Of a stretch of 64,000 bases of DNA, positions 60,253 to 64,000 are shown piece by piece. The translations under genes and the position numbers were made by a program. Under the pieces are notes generated by a model. It saw nothing but the letters and a program-made list of their open reading frames with translations, searched no databases and had not been told where the DNA came from. Origin of the DNA: Kiritimatiellia bacterium (GTDB taxonomy: Bacteria; Verrucomicrobiota; Kiritimatiellia; RFP12; UBA1067); assembly GCA_017405115.1 (NCBI GenBank), contig JAFRBA010000067.1:62001-126000 (forward strand), in the 5' to 3' direction. Numbering within the stretch: position 1 is the first letter of the stretch; each line of letters begins with the position of its first letter.

Positions 60253-60258
60253 ATTATA
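60253..60258 (-). promoter_or_regulatory. -10 promoter TATAAT for the PPIase and envelope gene run
   Basis: It lies 11 nt before the ATG at 60241 with no ribosome site between. The preceding bases are ATC rather than TGn. Confidence 0.6.
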
Positions 60259-60300
60259 GATATGCCGCAGAATGATGACAATGACAAACTTTTTTCGGGG

Positions 60301-60355
60301 AGGGTCGACGGCGGGGGCGCCGTCGTTACGCAGGTCGCGCGGGACGCGCGACCCT
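60301..60355. repeat. Intergenic double-hairpin palindromic element
   Basis: GACGGCG (60307-60313) pairs with CGCCGTC (60318-60324); GGTCGCGC (60333-60340) pairs with GCGCGACC (60346-60353). Outer AGGGTCG/CGACCCT can close both into a cross shape. It lies between the PPIase promoter and the terminator of the cysteine-rich gene. No gene is seen in the rest of 60259-60469. Confidence 0.78.
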
Positions 60356-60461
60356 ACCGGGTTTTGAAACCACCTCTGGGAACAACTTGAACTTAGTTGT
60401 AGACTTGGACTCGAGCGACGAGAGAAGATTCACGCGTCCCTCGCGTCACCATCGGAACTCC

Positions 60462-60501
60462 TAGAAAAACTAAGGGGGCTGCGCTTTCACGCAGCCCCCT
60501 T
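60462..60501 (-). terminator. Strong intrinsic terminator of the cysteine-rich protein gene
   Basis: An AAGGGGGCTGC stem pairs with GCAGCCCCCTT around a short loop and is followed on the minus strand by AGTTTTTC. It lies 25 nt after the stop codon. Confidence 0.88.
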
Positions 60502-60525
60502 GTTTGCTTTAATCACGCTATGTGA

Positions 60526-61335
60526 TTACTCAGCGCAGGTGCTGCACGCGACATCCTTGCACGCACGCTTGTCGGCGAGCAAAGCAGGAGTGGCGGTGCC
60601 CCAGCCAGTCTTGGCCTCGGAAGCCGTGAGGTTGGCACCAACCTTGTCGGCGATCGTGCTGTCCCAAACGAGCGTCCACTTGCCATAGGCGGCCGTGTAG
60701 GCGCAGGTGTAGGAGGTGTTGCAGCAGAGGTTCCACACCAGGTTGCCGCAGACGGTCGTCGGATCGGCGCAGGGGCCGTTGCTGACGACAGCACCAGCAG
60801 GCAGCTGACCAGCGCAGTAGCCGGAGATGGCACCGACGGTGATCTTGCCGTTGTGGTTGCCGCAGAGGCCGAAGCCCGCGAACGTCATCTGAGCGACGTT
60901 CTCGCTGCAGGTGAAGCCGACCGTGAACGCCATCTCGGCCTTCTGACGATCCTCAGCCTTGCAGCCGATGCGGTTGAGCTGGATGAGCTCGGTCGTGTCG
61001 GCGTCGAGCGTCATGGGGCTGGCGTTGTCGTAGTCGTAGAACGCGACATAGGCGTTGTCCTCCCACGTGTTGCACGCGCAACCGGTGTCACCGCAGGTGC
61101 CCGCCTCAGTGGCGGTCGTGCCGTACACCATGCCCATGAAACGACGGATCACCGGGCCACGATAGGTAGCCGTGGAGCACTCATCGCACGCGGACTGAGC
61201 GGTAACGCTGCAGCTGCCAGTCGTACGAACCATGACCTTGAGGCGATAGCCGAAGGGGCAGTCCTCGCCGCAGGTCGCAGCGGAAGCGACACCGGCAACA
61301 GCCGTGATCGCAAGCGCCATCATAACCTTCTTCAT
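60526..61335 (-). CDS. Cysteine-rich secreted protein, probably highly expressed
   Basis: The product has 269 residues with a signal peptide (MKKVMMALAITAVAGVASAA). The mature chain holds 20 cysteines, many paired closely (CGEDC, CDEC, CGDTGCAC, LCCNTSYTC, CKDVACSTC), plus an aromatic-rich YRGPVIRRFMGMVYG segment. No enzyme motif. Expected to be disulfide-stabilised, extracellular or envelope-bound. A strong promoter with an AT-rich upstream element, a ~120-nt leader and a strong terminator point to high expression. The neighbouring CxxC thioredoxin-fold proteins and PPIase would suit its folding (inference). Confidence 0.75.
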   Translation of the reverse strand: MKKVMMALAITAVAGVASAATCGEDCPFGYRLKVMVRTTGSCSVTAQSACDECSTATYRGPVIRRFMGMVYGTTATEAGTCGDTGCACNTWEDNAYVAFYDYDNASPMTLDADTTELIQLNRIGCKAEDRQKAEMAFTVGFTCSENVAQMTFAGFGLCGNHNGKITVGAISGYCAGQLPAGAVVSNGPCADPTTVCGNLVWNLCCNTSYTCAYTAAYGKWTLVWDSTIADKVGANLTASEAKTGWGTATPALLADKRACKDVACSTCAE

Positions 61336-61463
61336 TGTTTTTTGTTCTTTCTGTTTTTTCCATCCACGTCTTCGGCAAACGGTCCGTCAACGCTTCAGGA
61401 GGTTAACCTTACTCCCAAGCTAGTTTGGGCACACTCGCGCCCCCTATTCCCGAAAGCGAACGT

Positions 61464-61529
61464 ATTGTATCATATTTTCTGTCGATTGCGCAAGGGGGTA
61501 TTTTAAAAAATTTTAAAAAAAAATTTTTC
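61464..61529 (-). promoter_or_regulatory. Strong promoter with UP-like element for the cysteine-rich protein
   Basis: -10 TACAAT (61464-61469) with TGA in front, -35 TTGCGC (61488-61493) at 18 bp spacing, and a 30-bp run of only A and T (61499-61528) just upstream of the -35, where an UP element would sit. Confidence 0.78.
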
Positions 61530-61533
61530 ACCG

Positions 61534-63129
61534 CTACAAAAAGCGTCCGCCGCGCTCTCCAGTGAAGCGTCCGTTCGCATACGGCACCATGCCGTTGACC
61601 ATCACGCACTTCATCCCGGAGGCGAACTTGTGCGGCTCTACATAGGTCGAGGACGAGGCGAACTCCCCTTCGCTCCAGACCGCGACGTCGGCGAACGCCC
61701 CCTTCTCCAGCACGCCGCGCCCCCGTATGCCGAAGCGCCGCGCCGGAACGGACGTCATGCGCGCTATCGTCTCCTCGCGGGAGAAGCCGAGCGCGCGGAC
61801 GCGGCGGTAGAACTCCGGCATCGTGCCGTACGCGCGAGGGTGCGGGTGGTCCGCCCCCAGCGGCCCCCATGGCGCGCGAAGCGAGGCGTCGGAGCCAGGG
61901 ACGATCCAGGGCTGCGAATATATCTTCGCCAGGTTCTCCTCGCTCATGCCGAAGAAAAACGCGCCTGTCTTGCAGCCGTCGCGCACGAGGATTTCGCAGA
62001 CAAGGACGCCGGGGGAGGGCGAGAGACGCGAGACTTGAGACGAGGCGGCAACCACGTCTCTCGTCTCTTGTCTCATGATCTCCGCTATCGTCTTTCCGGA
62101 ATACTGCTTGTTCTCCTCGCTCCACGTGCCGCCGACCATGACGGTCGACCAGTCGCGTTCGGAGGCGTCTATCTCGTCTTCTATGCGCGCACGCGTAGCG
62201 GGGTCCGACAGGCGCTCCATCTCGGCCTTCGCCGCGCCCTCCTGCGCCCAGTCCGGGAGGACTATGTCGAGATCGGTGCCAGCCGCGCAGTACGGGTACC
62301 TGTCGCTTCCTAGGAGAAGCCCTTCGGCGACTGCGTCCCCTATCTTCTCTATGACTGCATCGATCTTGTGCCAGTTGCGACGACCGCTCGTCTTGAGGTG
62401 GGATATCTCGGCTCGGATGCCCGTGGCCCTCACGAGGTCCAGGACTTCGTCGATCGCCTCGAGTATGGAGTCCCCCTCCGAACGCATGTGCGTCGCGTAG
62501 TATCCGCCCTTCGCCGCGGCGACCTTCGCAAGCGCGACCACTTCCTGCGGCGTGGAATACCTGCCCGGCTGGTAGATGAGCCCCGTGGTGAGCCCCCACC
62601 CCCCCTCGTCGAGCGCCTGGGCGAGCATTCGCTCCATCGCCTTGAGCTCGTCCGGAGTCGCTGCGCGGCCCGCGTACCCGACGACCGACGAGCGCAGGGT
62701 GTTGTGCCCGACGAACTGCACGGTGTTTACGGCGGGCCTGACGGACGAAAGGACGGCCCGGTATTCGGCGAGCGAACGCCAAGTGAGCCTCTCCCCGAGG
62801 AGGGCGGCCCAGTCGGAGCTGAGCCGGGCCTCTCCGTAGCGCGGCGCCACAGACCCACCGCACTGCCCGTTGACCTCCGTCGTCACGCCCTGCGATATCT
62901 TCGACGGCGCGTCGGGCTCGATCACAAGATACGCGTCGGAATGGGTGTGCGCGTCGACGAAGCCCGGCGTGACAAGGCAGCCGGAGGCGTCGACGACGCG
63001 CATGTCGCCGGACTTCGCCGAGCCTGGCTCGACTATGTCCGATATGCGGTCACCGTCGACGACGACGTCGCCGCGGAACGCGGCCCTGCCCGTTCCGTCG
63101 ACGACGGTTCCGCCGGTTATGATCGTCAT
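61534..63129 (-). CDS. N-acyl-D-amino-acid deacylase (D-aminoacylase family)
   Basis: The product has 531 residues; amidohydrolase superfamily. Motifs: VTPGFVDAHTHSDAYLVIEP (HxH metal site), the NGQCGGSVAP metal-bridging Cys region, YATHMRSEGD, RAEISHLKTSGRRNWHK and the later PWIVPGSDASL (catalytic Asp). It hydrolyses N-acyl-D-amino acids in the cytoplasm, perhaps for cell-wall turnover. Residues ~353-370 (SSQVSRLS region) come from a GAGAC-type inverted repeat (62022-62073) that is absent from usual family members as I know them. Its ATG is 5 nt after the DUF1080 gene, so it is coupled. Confidence 0.92.
   Translation of the reverse strand: MTIITGGTVVDGTGRAAFRGDVVVDGDRISDIVEPGSAKSGDMRVVDASGCLVTPGFVDAHTHSDAYLVIEPDAPSKISQGVTTEVNGQCGGSVAPRYGEARLSSDWAALLGERLTWRSLAEYRAVLSSVRPAVNTVQFVGHNTLRSSVVGYAGRAATPDELKAMERMLAQALDEGGWGLTTGLIYQPGRYSTPQEVVALAKVAAAKGGYYATHMRSEGDSILEAIDEVLDLVRATGIRAEISHLKTSGRRNWHKIDAVIEKIGDAVAEGLLLGSDRYPYCAAGTDLDIVLPDWAQEGAAKAEMERLSDPATRARIEDEIDASERDWSTVMVGGTWSEENKQYSGKTIAEIMRQETRDVVAASSQVSRLSPSPGVLVCEILVRDGCKTGAFFFGMSEENLAKIYSQPWIVPGSDASLRAPWGPLGADHPHPRAYGTMPEFYRRVRALGFSREETIARMTSVPARRFGIRGRGVLEKGAFADVAVWSEGEFASSSTYVEPHKFASGMKCVMVNGMVPYANGRFTGERGGRFL
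62022..62073. repeat. GAGAC-type imperfect inverted repeat inside the deacylase gene
   Basis: The left arm (62022-62043) repeats GAGACNN; the right arm (62054-62073) is CGTCTCTCGTCTCTTGTCTC, the same heptads in reverse orientation. The frame stays open. Confidence 0.75.
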
Positions 63130-63133
63130 CGTC

Positions 63134-64000
63134 TCAGTTGACCGCCGGACGGAGGATCATGTTGCGGTAGTCGGCGTCGGAGTGGTCGCCCTGGAGGTAT
63201 ATCGGGCCGGGCACGAACTCGTTGGAGTCGAGGGCGCCGCCGGTAACTCCCGTGACGGGGGCGTTGTCGATTATCTTGACGCCGTTCAGCACTACGGTCA
63301 TGTGGCGGCGGTAGAGCGTAACGTCGACATGCTGCCACTCGCCCGGGGCCTTCTCGGCTGAGACGGAAGGCGCGACCCTGCCGTAGTAGGCGGCCATGTT
63401 GTGGCGGTCCACGGGCTCGCCGTAGCTGTCGACGACCTGGCACTCGTACCTTCCGCGCAGGTACACGCCGGAGTTCGACCCCTTCGGCACGCGCACGTCG
63501 TAGCTCAGGTTGAAGTCGTAGAAGTCGGAGCGCTTAGTCATGAGGTTGGCCCCTCCGTGGACCCACGACCCGTCGGGCTTGAGGCCCATCTTGTTGGAGA
63601 GGACGCCGTTCTCGAACACCCAGCCGAACTTGGCATCCTTCGACATCGCCACCCAGCCGTCAAGGCCGTCCTTCAGGAGGTCGACGCCCTCGCCGAACTT
63701 GGCCTCGGCCGTGTCGGCCGGCGCGACCTCGGGCTGGCGCCTGGCCGTGAAAGCCTGCCAGTCGCCGGTCTGCTTGCCCGTCTCCCTGTCGCACGGCGCG
63801 AACTCCGCCGCCAAGAAGTCCCCGACGACCTTGCCGCGGTAGAGCTGTCCGTACGGATGGCGCAGCGAGAACAGTGCGCCGTCTACGACGACGTTCGAAC
63901 ACCACTCGGGCGAGCCCCAGCGGTACAGGACGAGCGCCTTCAACTCGTTCTTCTCGCCGCGCGAGAATATGAGGCTGGTCGCCGGCATCGCGTCGACGGG
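63134..64000 (-). CDS. DUF1080 (3-keto-disaccharide hydrolase-like) protein, 5' end outside the window
   Basis: About 288 codons are visible and the frame is open to the edge, so the ATG at 63988 is probably internal. Residues after the first ~95 form a DUF1080 jelly roll: LLKDGLDGWVAM, PKGSNSGVYLRGRYECQVVD, GEWQHVDVTLYRRHMTVVLN and GPIYLQGDHSDADYRNMILR. The preceding part (YRWGSPEWCSNVVVDGALFS) belongs to another beta-rich domain. It lies upstream of, and in the same unit as, the D-aminoacylase gene. Confidence 0.85.
   Translation of the reverse strand, partial: PVDAMPATSLIFSRGEKNELKALVLYRWGSPEWCSNVVVDGALFSLRHPYGQLYRGKVVGDFLAAEFAPCDRETGKQTGDWQAFTARRQPEVAPADTAEAKFGEGVDLLKDGLDGWVAMSKDAKFGWVFENGVLSNKMGLKPDGSWVHGGANLMTKRSDFYDFNLSYDVRVPKGSNSGVYLRGRYECQVVDSYGEPVDRHNMAAYYGRVAPSVSAEKAPGEWQHVDVTLYRRHMTVVLNGVKIIDNAPVTGVTGGALDSNEFVPGPIYLQGDHSDADYRNMILRPAVN

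Noticed and set aside
61336..61457. Possible riboswitch in the leader of the cysteine-rich gene
   Set aside because: No known riboswitch core or conserved pairing recognised; kept only as a long leader of unknown role.

Overview
The window is a GC-rich bacterial chromosome segment with no rRNA, tRNA, CRISPR array, phage gene or transposase that I can see. The gene content suggests an uncultured PVC-group bacterium of the Kiritimatiellota/Verrucomicrobiota type, probably a polysaccharide degrader. The grounds are XylR-type regulators, DUF4838 and DUF1080 proteins, Tat-exported Gfo/Idh/MocA proteins, GH28/GH127/GH78/GH109 enzymes, beta-helix proteins and giant secreted lineage-specific proteins. 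This assignment is an inference from gene content.

Layout. 1-11.8 kb is carbohydrate and accessory genes: a divergent XylR regulator, a GH78-like rhamnosidase, a sugar porter, a membrane-linked linalool dehydratase/isomerase-like protein, and an operon with a SUMF1 protein, a metallo-beta-lactamase-fold protein and a putative glycosidase. 11.9-14.6 kb is a NarL/UhpB-type histidine kinase and its regulator. 14.6-20.8 kb is a compact operon of a DUF1080 lipoprotein, CoaX, a small lipoprotein, an SSS transporter, RNase HII, DHPS and a DEDDh exonuclease. 20.8-33.1 kb holds two MocA-type oxidoreductases and a five-gene pectin/arabinan operon (DUF4838, beta-helix protein, GH127, GH28, deacetylase-esterase). 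A second kinase/regulator pair (33.2-36.0 kb) is divergent from it. 36-39 kb carries a GH109-type protein and aspartate kinase. 39-60.2 kb is a long co-oriented run of envelope genes: a parvulin PPIase, two giant secreted proteins, thioredoxin-fold proteins, HEAT-like anchored proteins, an O-antigen-ligase-like protein, a priming sugar transferase, a second DUF4838 protein and two secreted proteins. 60.5-61.5 kb is a cysteine-rich secreted protein with a strong promoter and terminator. 61.5-64 kb is an N-acyl-D-amino-acid deacylase and a truncated DUF1080 gene.

Two patterns cut across the window. First, transcription units start with an extended -10 box (usually TGnTATAAT). In ten genes the box lies only 6-15 nt from the start codon, with exactly 6 nt in three, so those mRNAs should be leaderless or nearly so. 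Operon-internal genes use Shine-Dalgarno sites or stop/start overlaps. Second, short palindromic or tandem repeats lie in frame inside conserved genes (MFS transporter, DHPS, D-aminoacylase, LDI-like protein, a DUF4838 C-terminus and a signal peptide). This looks like repeat-driven remodelling of coding sequence, similar in concept to Rickettsia palindromic elements.
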